The notes beneath the pieces were generated by a model. The model searched no databases and had not been told where the DNA came from. It saw nothing but the letters and a program-made list of their open reading frames with translations. The position numbers and the translations under genes are program-made. This document shows positions 1 to 32,313 of a stretch of DNA of 64,000 nt, one piece after another (position 1 is the first letter of the stretch; every line of letters starts with the position of its first letter). Source of the stretch: Batillaria attramentaria (lineage: Eukaryota > Mollusca > Gastropoda > Batillariidae); NCBI GenBank assembly GCA_018292915.2, contig JACVVK020000491.1, positions 312,501-376,500 of the forward strand, in the 5' to 3' direction.

Positions 1-45
1 CGCATGGGTACTAAAGTACAAGCGCTATATTTTTATGCAAATGGT

Positions 46-46
<1 letters not shown>

Positions 47-110
<64 letters not shown>

Positions 111-150
111 ACACTTGCACACACACACACACACACACACACTGACACTT

Positions 151-242
<92 letters not shown>
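47..242. repeat. Interrupted (CA)n microsatellite
   Basis: Almost pure CA dinucleotides, broken twice by a short TGACACTTG-type interruption that recurs about 35 bases apart. The recurrence suggests the tract grew by duplication of a CA-plus-interruption block. Open frames here are low-complexity artefacts. Confidence 0.95.
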
Positions 243-245
<3 letters not shown>

Positions 246-589
246 AGAGCAAATCCAGATGGTATCTCCGACCACGGCAGCTGTACTCCATTTTTCATTA
301 TGTACAGCTTTATCCACAAGCTGCACGACTGTCGTCACCGCAAGAAGAAGGCAACATGCCTGCAAAAAGATAATACTATTAGCTCATCGTGTAGAAACCG
401 AGACTGCGATCAAAGATTCTGCTCAGCCATGCATTACCTACGTAAACGTTTCCTATCAAAACTGCTATCTCCATCCCTTTTGCATTACATTTCAATGTTC
501 TGTGGTTTCAGTGAAGCTTTACATGTTGTCAGTTTACAGCAGTTTCATGGCCAGCACAGTGATACGGCAACTGCAGACTACAGTAATAA

Positions 590-768
590 CGGGTGGGTGG
601 GTGTTTGGGAGTTCAACGACGAACGTCCTTTCCCACCACGTATGGGTGATATCGAAGACGGGGCAACGAGAAAAGGCCAGCACAAATATTTGGCCCCAGC
701 CGGGATTCGAACTCACGACCCGAGCATTGAAAGTCCAAGGTTCTACCATGCGGCTATCCTAGCTCCCT
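590..768 (-). mobile_element. SINE family S1 (tRNA-headed), nearly full copy
   Basis: Read on the minus strand this begins with a tRNA-like head containing an A-box-like block and a B box (GTTCGAATCCC type). It continues through a conserved body and ends in a tail containing GGACGTTAAACTCCCAAAC followed by CACCCACC. At least a dozen copies or fragments of the same family occur in this window. It is a Pol III-type retroposon, not a tRNA gene, because the cloverleaf is degenerate and the body is fused to it. Open frames across it are artefacts. Confidence 0.85.
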
Positions 769-1110
769 CTACAGTAATAGCGATAATGACAAAGACTGCT
801 AATGAAGTAAGTGCTCACACGGGTTACTGAGTTATACTTAGACGTGGCCTTGGGACGGAGTGCTGCACTTACAAGTTTGAAACAGATGAGAAACGTGAAA
901 TTGAACGGCACGCCAGATGAGTTGTCTTTGACGGAAATGACGTAGTAGGGCACCATGACCCAGAGAAATCCACACGGCACCCATGTCAGAGCCGTGTGCA
1001 AAAAGCATTCTGTGAACTGCGGCCATGTATTGTCGATCAGCAACGACTTGTTCTGGAAAAAAAAAATAAACCCCCCCCAAAAAAAAACCGCAAGTGTCTA
1101 TTACGCTCAT
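769..1110. other. Unannotated intergenic sequence
   Basis: I see no exon, RNA gene or named repeat here. There is a short A-rich and C-rich homopolymer run near 1058-1087. Confidence 0.5.
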
Positions 1111-1111
1111 C

Positions 1112-1262
1112 TCACACGGGAGAAGTTTTAGTCGGAGCAAACATCGAACACGACAGAACACGGTTTGTTTCTCCGTGCTCGTCTATCATAGTTAAATTTT
1201 GTTTCCGGCTCATGTTCAAGCCGTGTTCGATGTTTGTTCGGACTAATACGTCTCTCGTGTGA
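1112..1262. mobile_element. Small hairpin MITE
   Basis: Two arms of about 41 bases (1112-1152 and 1222-1262) are inverted copies of each other at roughly 80 percent identity. Both contain CAAACATCGAACACG or its complement, and both begin or end with TCACACG. The spacer is about 70 bases. No coding capacity is present. This fits a non-autonomous foldback or MITE-type element; the target duplication is unclear. Confidence 0.55.
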
Positions 1263-1523
1263 CACGAACCTTAAACTCACACTCCACGATTCTGTGTGCG
1301 GTCTAAGAAATGAACTCTGTACACAGGCGTCACACCGTTAATGATTTGCTTACCGCTGTACCAGAGATAAACATAATACAGTGTAGTATCCTTTGTTCCA
1401 GCAGGTTATTGGTTTGTCGGAAACGTTTTGAAAAAAAAGCCAATAATAATACTGGATATTTATATACAGTTTATACTCGGCAAGCTCAAAGCGCTTACAT
1501 TTTTTTTACGGCGTTGATATAAT

Positions 1524-1757
1524 AATAATAATGAGTATTGTATAGGCGCTTTACCCAGTTTCATGAATCGGCTCAAAGCGCCGCGAGCTGAACCCAACAC
1601 GCACGCTCACGTAAATCACACGCATTCCCTCACACACTGGACATAAACACATTACGATCACGTGGTGCGAAGGGTCAGCTCAGCTATATAAATTTCGGAA
1701 TTTAGAATTGCATTTCTTCTTCAGATTTGGTGGGCTGAACATTTCCAAAGCAGAATA
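1524..1757 (-). mobile_element. SINE family S2, 3' half, minus strand
   Basis: On the minus strand this is the 3' half of family S2: the body with the GGTGGGCTGAAC block, the CACGTGAGCGTGC block, and a tail of the form GGGTAAAGCGCC followed by ATT repeats. The same sequence occurs in opposite orientation at 2100-2337, so the two make a large inverted repeat. The AAGCGC...(ATT)n tail resembles the 3' ends of L2/CR1-type LINEs, the likely retrotransposition partner. Confidence 0.8.
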
Positions 1758-1944
1758 TATTGGGGTTTGCGACCAAGATCAACCAAGGAATCAGGCTCCA
1801 GTTCAAGATGAGAACTATGAGAGTCAGTGGATAGGGGAGACTAGAAACCCCGGGTGATCATTGACGCGGCCTCGCTACGCATGCTCTTGCTTGAGGAACT
1901 ATTTTTTTAGCGTCCGTTCCGAAAGCCGCAGCTTTTCTCGAGGA
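1758..1944. other. Spacer between inverted S2 copies
   Basis: Unique-looking sequence separating two oppositely oriented S2 SINE copies. No coding potential recognised. Confidence 0.4.
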
Positions 1945-2337
1945 GCGGTCGCTGGTCGAGTGGTTAAGAGACGTTACCAATGCGAGAGGTCAGGGGTTCC
2001 AGTCCCACTTGTGGCGAAGAATTTTTCCTTCTCGTATGTGGCACCGATCATTCGGGCCGATCGTCGGGGGTTCTCTCCGGGTACTCCGGCTTCCTCCCCC
2101 TCTGCTTTGGAAATGTTCAGCCCACCAAATTTGAAAAATAAATGCAATTCTAAATTCCGAAATTTAAATAGTTGAGCTGACCCTTCGCACCACGTGATTG
2201 TCATGTGTTTATGTCCAGTGTGTGAGAGAATGCGTGTGATTCACGTGAGCGTGCGCGTTGGGTTCAGCTCGCGGCGCTTTGAGCCGATTCATGAAACTGG
2301 GTAAAGCGCCTATACAATACTCATTATTATTATTACT
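1945..2337 (+). mobile_element. SINE family S2, full-length copy
   Basis: The head (about 1945-2020) resembles a tRNA, with GCTGGTCGAGTGGTTAAG as the A-box region and GGGGTTCCAGTCCC near the B box. A body follows with CGGGGGTTCTCTCCGGGTA, then an A/T-rich link and the AAGCGCC...(ATT)n tail. Other copies lie at 17890-18195 and 37640-37988. Not a functional tRNA gene, because the acceptor stem is not closed and the sequence runs into the SINE body. Confidence 0.8.
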
Positions 2338-3065
2338 CGTGGTTGTCTATAGTGTTTAGTTCTATAGCTGTGAGTCAATGTGAAGTTCGAATTTTACAGA
2401 TTTTGTACTTATTTTCATTAAAATAGCCTTTTTATCGTAAACTCTGCAAAATTTCGAAGTTAAAAGGTTTTTGTTGTTGTTTTTTTTGTTTTTTTAAAGT
2501 TATTTTGTTGCCCGAGGTGATGATTCCAAGATGAATAACATACGCAGTTTTCAGTCTTCCCTGTACACTGGGTCTGATCTTTGGACTTTATTGGCTCGGT
2601 AGCTATAATGAGCAAGATTATACAAGTATCATGAGAACTGTCATACATTTAAGGATGTGTGTGTAACATCAAGGCCTGTGTAACTTTCAATAACGTGTGC
2701 ACACCCAGAATTCACTGCCGCAGAACTCTTCAAAATCGTCTGTCGCAGCCATGCTGTTTGCCTCATGACGTCACCCGGTGGTGAAGTGAAGGTGTTGGGA
2801 CGTTCTGCAACTCCAGCAAACACACTGGACCAGGTGCTGAACGCGTAATACTTGGGACCTGTTGACATTACACTGTCTACAATTGAGCTAAAAAAAAAAA
2901 AAAAAAAATCTGGCTGAAACGTAAAACCGACCCCGAACCATAGAATTAAAAGCCAATCCAGTCCTGTCTTGCCAAGCATCTCCCTCCATAATTTAAAAAA
3001 AAACCCACATAATTTCATACTCGTACCAGATCATGTCAAATGATCGACAATATTAAAGAAACCAC
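2338..3065. other. Intergenic sequence without recognised features
   Basis: AT-rich with T and A homopolymers (about 2468-2500 and 2891-2908). I could not support any exon or known repeat. Confidence 0.45.
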
Positions 3066-3120
3066 TTGCTGCTCGTCTTTCGGTGTAGCTTTCTACGCTC
3101 TTACACCGAATCATTTTCTC

Positions 3121-3270
3121 AGAGAGAGCCTGAGAGAGAGAGAGAGAGAGAGATGATGATGATGATGATGAAACTTTATTTTCCAACGGTTAAAGGTTTG
3201 ACAGAGAAGATCGTCAATTTACAAACTTGCCGTTGCTACACACTACTAAAACACATCTAGCAAAGAAAAT
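3121..3270 (-). mobile_element. Truncated LINE 3' end (L-tail family) with microsatellite
   Basis: Minus strand. It holds the block CAACGGCAAGTTTGT followed by ACCGTTGGAAAATAAAGTTT and then (CAT)n and (CT)n. The same 3' end lies downstream of a degraded reverse transcriptase at 42131-43180. This and the similar short pieces elsewhere are therefore best read as 5'-truncated copies of that LINE, ending in simple-sequence tails. Confidence 0.65.
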
Positions 3271-3298
3271 TAAAACATTGAGATCAAATATTTACAGG

Positions 3299-3299
<1 letters not shown>

Positions 3300-3333
<34 letters not shown>
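3300..3333. repeat. (CT)n microsatellite
   Basis: Pure CT tract just downstream of the LINE 3' end. Confidence 0.9.
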
Positions 3334-3335
<2 letters not shown>

Positions 3336-3579
3336 CACTCATCAAGTTAGCAAGTTTCAGCGTGGACTAATACATACATACATGTACATGTCTATATGCA
3401 TTTACATTTGGAATTTTGAAAGAGCATGATACTACATATCAGAAACCTCGAACAGTGAGGTAATGGGTGTCCCTCAGTTTTAGTATGTGCTTTCGAGCTA
3501 CATGAGGTTTGCAAGGTACTGCGTAAGTAACTGCTTAAATGTTCGCAGTGAATGGACCGTTTAATACATGATGGCAATG

Positions 3580-3600
3580 AGAGAGAGAGAGAGAGAGAGA

Positions 3601-3633
<33 letters not shown>
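3580..3633. repeat. (GA)n microsatellite
   Basis: GA dinucleotide tract with a single interruption. Confidence 0.9.
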
Positions 3634-4019
3634 GTCAAGCGAGTGTTACGAGGGTTTTTGCTGTGGTCAGCGAGTCTAAGATTGCCACATTACCCTTCTT
3701 TCATCACCTTGTTGAGTGACGCAGAGGATTACTACCGTCACCTGGGAAAAAAAGGCCCTTAGCACAATGGATTTCAGAAACGCTTAGGCCTTGTTTTTCC
3801 GAGTGACGGTAAAAAAAAAATTTAAAAAAAATATCTGTGCGTTTTGTTGTGCGCTATTCCACTCATACGATACCCGGAAGTTTGATAATGAGACTGACTA
3901 AAACAAACCTCTCTCTCTCTCTCTCTCTTAAAGGTCGCACGTGTGTGTGAATGCGTGTTTGACCTGATGGACGATTTTCTGTATGGTTTTGTTTCTTGTA
4001 GATTAGTGCATCATTTTCT

Positions 4020-4341
4020 GTGTTGAACTTTTTCTTCTTTTTTTTTTTCTTTTTTTTTTTTTTTTGGGGGGGGGGGTCCCTTTTTCCCTTAGTAGATAGT
4101 CTCTGTAGTATTAGCAACGGCAAGTTTGCAAACTGGCGAATTTCTGTCAAAACTTTTACCGTTGATAAATAAAGTTTCATCTTTTTCAACTTTTTCTTCT
4201 TTTTTTTTTCTTTTTTTTTTTTTTTGGGGGGGGGGGGTCCCTTTTTCCCTTAGTAGATAGTCTCTGTAGTATTAGCAACGGCAAGTTTGCAAACTGGCGA
4301 ATTTCTGTCAAAACTTTTACCGTTGATAAATAAAGTTTCAT
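4020..4341 (+). repeat. Tandem duplication of a 161-bp LINE 3'-end segment
   Basis: Two nearly identical units of 161 bases (about 4020-4180 and 4181-4341). Each contains a poly-T/poly-G run, the block AGTAGATAGTCTCTG, AGCAACGGCAAGTTTG and ACCGTTGATAAATAAAGTTT. The second unit runs into (CAT)n and (CT)n at 4342-4380. It is the L-tail LINE 3' end, duplicated after or during insertion. Confidence 0.8.
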
Positions 4342-4380
4342 CTTCATCATCATCTCTCTCTCTCTCTCCCACACTCCCTC

Positions 4381-5172
<792 letters not shown>

Positions 5173-5272
5173 GAGTGAGCACTTTTTGAGTGGCATATTG
5201 TTTGAAATAGCCACAAATAACTGTGCTGATGACGTAGTCTTCGTCTTTTCTTTGTCTCTCACAACGGGTGTT

Positions 5273-5322
5273 TTGGCTCACTTGTGTAACAAAGTGAGTC
5301 TATGTAATAACCCTCCGTCGTC

Positions 5323-5366
<44 letters not shown>

Positions 5367-6735
5367 TGTCTGTCTGTCTGTGTGTGTGTGTGTCCGCAGT
5401 AAACCTTAACATTGGCATTTTCTCAGAATCTACAAATAGCAGAGGCACCAAACTTGGCACGCTGATAGACAGCCATAAGACCTTTAAAATCATACCATAT
5501 TGATTGACCTTGACCCAAGGTCAAGGCCACTAAAGCTGTCTGTTTGGAAATATTACATTGGCAATTTCTCAGAATCTAGGAAAGCCAGAGACATCAAACT
5601 TTGCATGGTGATAGACATTGACAACACCTTTACTGACATACCTGTATTCAGTGACTTTGATCAAGGTCAAGGCCAAACAAGCTGTTTTGCGGAAAACCTT
5701 CCAAAACCTTAACATTGGCATTTTCTCAGAAACAATGAAAAGCAGAGGCACCAAACTTGGTTTGCTGATAGACAGCCATAAGACCTTTTAAAACATATCA
5801 TATTGATTGACCGTGACCCAAGGTCAAGGTCACTAAAGCTGTCCGTTTGGAACGTTTGCATTGGCATTTTCTCAGAATCCAGAAAAGCAAGAGACATCAA
5901 ACTTTGCATGATTATAGATATTGACAGCACCTTTACAGACATACCTGTATTCAGTGACTTTGAGTCAAGGTCAAGGCCATAGAAGCTGTTTGCAGAAAAG
6001 CTTCCAAAACCTTAACATTGGCATTTTCTCAGAAACAATAAACAGCAGAAACACCAAACCTGGCTTGCTGATAGACAGCAGTAAGACCTCCCAATACATA
6101 CCATTTTGAATGACCTTGACTGAAGGTCAAGGTCATTAAAGCTGTCTCATTGGAAATTTAAAATTGCCATTTTCTCAGAATCTAGGGGTATAAGAGGCAT
6201 CAAACTTTGCATGGTGATAGACATTGACAAAACCTGTACTGGCATACTTGTATTCAATATCCTTGAGTCAAGGTCAAGGCCATTCAAGACGTTTTGCGGA
6301 AACTTTAATGTTAGCATTTTCTTGGAAACAACAAACAGCAGAGGCACCAAACAAAGCACAATGATAGACAGAAATGAGACCTATGCAGACATACCCTTTT
6401 GAATGACCTTGACTGAAGGTCAAGGTCATTACAGCTGTCTGTTGTGAAATTTTACATTACCATTTGCAAGGAAACTAGAAAACTAGAGCTATCAAACTTG
6501 GCGTAATGATAGTCATTGATAAGCTCTTACAGATCTCATTCGAATGACCTTGACCCAAGGTCAAGGTCATACAAGCTGTCCTGGGAAAACTGTTATATTG
6601 CCATTATCCGTTTTCTTAGGAACTGTGAACACAAGAGACACATTACTTCAGGATAGATAGTGATAAGAACTTTACAGACATACTCTTTTGAATGACCTTG
6701 ACCCATCTCACAAGTGAGCCAAGGAGGCTTTGCTC
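5273..6735. mobile_element. Pearl/Helentron-like element with internal tandem repeats
   Basis: The block is bounded by a perfect 12-base inverted pair, GGCTCACTTGTG near 5274 and CACAAGTGAGCC near 6711-6722. After the left end comes a (TG)n(TCTG)n microsatellite (about 5325-5395). Then come about eight to nine tandem monomers of about 145-155 bases. Adjacent monomers differ and alternate, giving a higher-order unit of about 300 bases. Almost every monomer carries a TTGACC...GGTCAAGG core. End pairs plus a microsatellite plus ~150-base core repeats is the architecture known from molluscan pearl-type, Helentron-related elements. Class assignment is inference, since no Rep/helicase is encoded here. 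Confidence 0.6.
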
Positions 6736-7060
6736 CTCTAGTTTGTTTTGTTTTGTTTTTTCTTTAATTTTCCCATTCAAGCGCTCTAAACCTTCTGCGT
6801 ATTTCCGGCATCCAGGCAGCGAGTCGACCTTACCAGCTGTCCTCTACCGCTAGATTTATGTTAATGTGTCTAAAGGTGGGGGGGGGGGGGGGGGGGGAGG
6901 AGGCGAGCTGGAGAAGTGTATGTGACACCGCCGCCATGAATTCATCAGCGTCATGTTGCCTCTCACACCATACGCCGTCCCAGCTCTTTACGGCAGTCAC
7001 CAAGCAGCTGTGTGTAGAGGGAGAAAGCGGATTGTTCTGTGCTGAGAATTAAATACGAGG
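6736..7060 (+). other. Possible 5' UTR exon of the bestrophin gene (tentative)
   Basis: After a G-rich run (6877-6897), a GC-balanced stretch ends in AATACGAG followed by a consensus donor GTAAGC at 7061. A plausible acceptor lies at about 10,110 (TTTCTTTTCAG). This could be a non-coding first exon of the bestrophin gene, but nothing in the sequence proves transcription. Confidence 0.2.
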
Positions 7061-7220
7061 TAAGCAATTTACAAACTTGTTTTCTCCCTGTAGGTTTCCA
7101 TTGGTTGGTTTTACGCGTTTGAGATAGTAAACCTTTCCTTTTGGGTTTTTGAGTACTTTAGAGTTCTACGCGTTTCGTCGACTGACATTGCTATCTTACT
7201 GAAAGAATACAAATGAAGAG

Positions 7221-7284
7221 GTGGGTGGGTGTTTGGGAGTTTAGCGTCCTTTTCCACCACATACGGGTGATATCAACACTGGAA
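7221..7284 (-). mobile_element. SINE S1 tail fragment
   Basis: Minus-strand S1 tail only, with the GGACGCTAAACTCCCAAAC block and the ATATCACCC block. The tRNA-like head is missing. Confidence 0.7.
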
Positions 7285-7299
7285 CATACAGACCTACAC

Positions 7300-9130
7300 A
7301 GCAAGTACGCTGCATATAGGACTGATTGAAGTAAGGAGAACGCGCTGGTCGAACCGTCGTCTCTACTTGTCTTTACAAGGACAGGAGTCAGGACATTCAG
7401 AGGCCAACACTGCAACCACACTGCATAGGACTAACTGACGTGTATGTAAACCGACCTTATTGACCCAACTGTCGTCCCTGTTTGTTATTAAAAGGACAGG
7501 AGTCTTGCTACAAAGTAAGGAGTAAACGTATATTAATTCCATAAGTAATTCATAAAACAAACAAACAAACAAACAAACAAACAAACAAACAAAGACATTC
7601 AGAGACCCACACTGCAAATACGCTTCATAGGACTAACTGAAGTGTAAACCGACCTTTATTGGCCCAACTGTCGTCCCTGTTTGTCATTAAAAGGACAGGA
7701 GTCTTGCTACAAAGTAAGTAGTAAACGTATATTAATTCCATAAGTAATTCATAAAACAAACAAACAAACAAACAAACAAACAAACAAACAAACACCGGAG
7801 ACATTCAGAGACCCACACTGCAAATACACTGCATAGGACTAACTGAAGTCTAAACCGACCTTACTGATCCAACTGTCCCTAATTGTCCTTAGGACAGAAT
7901 CATGCAACAAAGTTAGCAGTAAACATATGCTCATTCCATACGCAATTGAAAAAAGAGAATAAACAGGGACATCCAGAGACCCACACTGCAAATACACTGC
8001 ATAGGATTAACCGAAGTGTAAACAGACCTTACTGATCCAAATGTCCCTGTGTCCTTAGAAGGACAATAGTCTTGCTACAAGTTAGTAGTAAACATATGTG
8101 TATTCCATATACAATTACTGAAAGAAGGGAATAAACGGGGACATCCAGAGACCCACACTGCAAATACACTGCATGGGACTTACTGTCGTCCCTATTTGTC
8201 CTTTGAAGGACAATAGTCTTGCTACAGGTTAGTAGTAAACATATGTGTATTCCATTTACAATTACTGAAAAAAGGGAATAAATGGGGACATTCAGAGACC
8301 CACACTGCAAAGACACTGCAGGGAACTAACAGAAGGGTAACAGACCTTACTGATCCAACTGTCGTACCTATTTGTCCTTAGAAGGACAATAGTCTTGCTA
8401 CAAGTTAGTTGTAAACACATGTGTATTCCATATACAATTACTGAAGAAAAAGGGGAAAACGGGGACATTCAGAGACCCACACTGCAAAGACACTGCAGGG
8501 GACTAACAGAAGGGTAACAGACCTTTACTGATCCAGCCGTCGACAAAGGTCTTGCTACAAAGTTAGTAGTAAACATAATTATGTCCATTCCATATACAAT
8601 TGAAAAAAGGGAACACATGGGGACAGTCAGAGACCCACACTGTAAATACACTGCACAGGACTAACAGAAGTGTAAACAGACCTTACTGGTCCAACCGTCG
8701 TCCTTATTTGTCCTTACAAGGACAAAAGCCGTGCTACACAGTTAGGAATAAACATGTCTTCATTACATTTGCAATTCCTTTCGGTGTTCTGGTAAAGAGT
8801 TCGTGTCCCCGACTGGGGTAAAATATCTGTGCTGGCCTTTACCCCGTTGCCCCGTCTTTGATTTCACCCATATGTGGTGGCCTGGTGGGAATGGGTGTTT
8901 AACCCTTGAACACTCATGCATCCTCATTTGCAATTCAAAGAAAAGAGAGAAAAAAAAAGAAGAAAAACAACAACAATGAACGGGGGCATTCAGAGGCTTG
9001 CATTGCAAGTACAATGCACAGAACCAAACGAAATGTAAACAGACCTCACTGATCTAACCTTTGTCCTTAGCTGTCATTACAAGGACAAGACACGGTCATG
9101 AGGGTAGCCTCGCTAGAAGGTTAGGATTAA
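7300..9130. repeat. Diverged tandem array, about nine units of 150-207 bp
   Basis: Each unit contains GACATTCAGAGACCCACACTG or a close variant (starts near 7393, 7595, 7802, 7970, 8140, 8287, 8466, 8622 and 8986). It then has CTGCATAGGACTAACTGAAG, CTGATCCAACTGTCGTCC and AAGGACARTAGTCTTGCTAC. Two units carry (AAAC)n tracts (7556-7592 and 7757-7793), which explain their greater length. The last unit is separated from the rest by an S1 SINE fragment. Units are moderately diverged, so this is an old local satellite. Confidence 0.85.
8790..8905 (+). mobile_element. SINE S1 fragment inside the tandem array
   Basis: Plus-strand S1 body from GTTCGTGTCCCCGACTGGGG through the CCCCGTCTTTGATTTCACCC block. 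The head is missing and the tail is degenerate. Confidence 0.65.
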
Positions 9131-10695
9131 CTCTTTCCGGGGCGAATGGCCGCATGCGCGGCCCTACCGCGCACATTGGTTTCAGACGAACAGCCGCATA
9201 TGCGGATCGTGATTTTTTTTTTTTTACAACATGACTAACAACAAAGATGTTTGAGTTTGAAAGTTGAAATTTCAACAAAAGCTGCATAAATATGTTAGTA
9301 AACTACCCTGAACATTTCAAGTCTGTATCTTATTTTGTTATGTTTTCATGATTTGTGTTTGCAACCTCACAAATCGGATGGTCTATAGGGGATGGATGAG
9401 GGACAAACGGCCCGTCTTGAATGAGTTAAACGTGTGCTTCCTCCATGACTCATTGGCTTCTCGTGTGTCTTGGCAGAAGTAAGCCAAAAGCACTTTCTGC
9501 TTTTATAGGCATCAACAATCCATGACTGTACGTTGCAGCAATACACGTAACTTTCTTCAGGCGTTTCAGCGGTCACGTCATCATAGTAGCAACGCCACTT
9601 CTCATTAATTAATTGTCATGTTTTCCACGTCTCATCTGTCCGCTTGGGACACCGAAGCTGTCACTTCCTATGCTGATTCGCTTCACTTAACCCGTGTGCT
9701 TCAGGCTTTACACAAACATCCGTAAGCGAAAAGGTTCGTTGCTGACGCAACTGCTATGCTGTGTTTGCTTGTGATGCCTAACTCGAACGCAACTAAAATT
9801 CTGTTGGAAGCCATTGCAGTCATAAATAATGATTGTTTAACCTTTTTTAAATTCTGGATTTATGGATTTTGAATTAATTTTTGGGGTAGGGTAAATGGGT
9901 GTGGGTGGGTGGTTAATTTGTTTGACTGTTATGGAAGTTCGTCTAAAGAGGTTACAACGTCTGTGGGACCCAGGTACGACTTATAGTGAAGCAGACAAAC
10001 AAACAAACAAACAGACAAGCAAACAAAAAAACAAAAAGTGAGAGAAAACATTTTGTTTCTTGTGTCAAGTAGATAATACTTCGATTAAACGTTCACATTT
10101 CTTTCTTTTCAGGTATAAAGAGTTCCCTGCATGAAGAGAGACACTGGAAGCAAAGTTATCCAAGAAACAGTACCTGTCACCGGATGTGCGCTTCGAATTC
10201 ATGGAATTCTTCAAACTCAGTAGAAACAGTTCGGGTCCACTTCATGTCAACGTTTCACACTAAACACAAACGTTTGTGAGTTCTGGAGTGGATTATTGCT
10301 CCCCAGATCCACGTACCAGACAAGACATAGACAAGAAAAAGCAGTATTATCTTCATCAGAAAAAAAATTGTTGGTATCATTTTTTTCAGAGAGTTGTGCA
10401 CCTCAGATAAAAAGAAGTGTGTGTGTGTGTGTTATTAATGCGCAATTCATCCCTGAAACCTGACATCCTGCCTTTGTAACACGAGGGCATAACACTTTCA
10501 CCTGTGCCTCGCATGTTAAAAATGACAAGAACGATGGAAAAACTGGTAAGCCAGCTGCAACGCTATCCGGATTTTCCGCCTTTGTTTTCAAACGCGGAGT
10601 GAAAGAAGGCCACACCGCACAGAGGACCCTACACAAATTCCCGACGCCAAAGAACTGACGGCACAGCTGCTCTGTGAAGATCTAATCCTCACAAA
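9131..10695. other. Region upstream of the bestrophin start
   Basis: No coding exon recognised. Contains an (AAAC)n-like run (9995-10030) and a possible UTR splice acceptor (TTTCTTTTCAG) at about 10,112 followed by sequence that could be 5' UTR up to the ATG at 10,696. No TATA box could be assigned with confidence. Confidence 0.35.
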
Positions 10696-31043
<20,348 letters not shown>

Positions 31044-31297
31044 TCTGCGAGGGAAAACTGCAAGCCTCTGAGTGCATGTAGTCAAGGCAACCACAAACTC
31101 AATCTGGAGACATTGAGACTATAGTGAGTCCACGACGTCGCTGTTGCGAAGAAGAGAGGTAGCAACATCCTTGCGCGGGAGTGTCGGACCAAGTGATCAT
31201 CAGCACAACGCGTGATACGTGTATAGACTTTATATGCATAAAGACAGTGTAAAGTGAGGCTTCCCCGACCTACACGTCATTGTAAAATCTCTTAACC

Positions 31298-31553
<256 letters not shown>

Positions 31554-31554
<1 letters not shown>

Positions 31555-32014
31555 AAAACGCACGAATGACTTTCAAGACCCGACGTCCCTTGCTTATTCG
31601 GAATCCCGACGAAGTAAAAATGTCACTCGCATAATTATTTCACGTTAGTTGACGTTTCTCACACAGTGTATGTTTGTTTTTGTTTTCATATATTTCCACG
31701 TTTCAATTTTATTTCAAGTGAGACTGGATAAATTTTACCCCACTCGGAGAATTTTGGAGAGAGCTCATCGTAGTTCAACATGATCAGAATATCAATATCA
31801 AACAATATCACACACAGGTAGAGTCTGACGTCAGAGAAAGAAATTGTGTAGAGGAACGAGAGGAAAAAAACAACAACAAAAAAACCCCTCAACGTTATTA
31901 AGTTGCACTGTTGCAGAAAATGCGATTGATCAGAATTTCACTAATCAACGTGTCGAAATAACCCCAGATGAAACAAAAAATGCTTCTTCTAGATTTGTTT
32001 TTGTGTTCTTTATC

Positions 32015-32017
<3 letters not shown>
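31554..32017. other. Intergenic spacer between bestrophin and the Ig-like array
   Basis: No exon recognised. It leads into the (TG)n tract upstream of copy A. Confidence 0.4.

Positions 32018-32087
<70 letters not shown>
32018..32087. repeat. (TG)n tract upstream of copy A
   Basis: Corresponds to the right arm of the CA/TG inverted pairs upstream of copies B-E. The left CA arm is absent here. Confidence 0.85.
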
Positions 32088-32089
<2 letters not shown>

Positions 32090-32313
32090 GAAAGCGACAG
32101 ACATAGGTAGATAAATGTAAGTTTCTGATATCAAAATGACGCAATCGGCAGATACAAGTAGACATAATATGTCAAGATGACGTAAAACATGCCCCGTCAT
32201 GACGGGGAAACTACTTCGTGTTCACACGCCTCTGTGGTGGCTGGTAGGAGCATTGTTTGGCCTCGGCTATCTGCAGACGTTGTGTTTGTCCTGCAGCCTG
32301 CATGAACGTGAAG
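32088..32313 (+). promoter_or_regulatory. Copy A promoter block and 5' UTR exon
   Basis: Matches the B-E upstream block: AAGAAAGCG, TCAAAATGACGCAA, GATGACGTAAAACATG, then the TCTGTGGTGGCTGG region and AACGTGAAG before the donor at 32314. It uniquely holds a 16-base perfect palindrome CCCCGTCATGACGGGG (32192-32207), which places CGTCA and TGACG back to back. Confidence 0.5.

Noticed and set aside
11..373. Open frames rich in His-Thr or Cys-Val
   Set aside because: Translations of (CA)n/(TG)n microsatellites, as are the similar frames near 4800, 24500, 31300, 35600, 41600, 47250 and 52400.
259..830. Two long plus-strand open frames (167 and 176 codons)
   Set aside because: They run across a SINE S1 copy and microsatellite edge and share no protein family. 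Similar frames recur at other S1 copies.
7363..9014. Tandem array at 7.3-9.1 kb as a CRISPR array
   Set aside because: Units are 150-207 bases and diverged along their whole length, with no short identical repeats and unique spacers. The host is eukaryotic.
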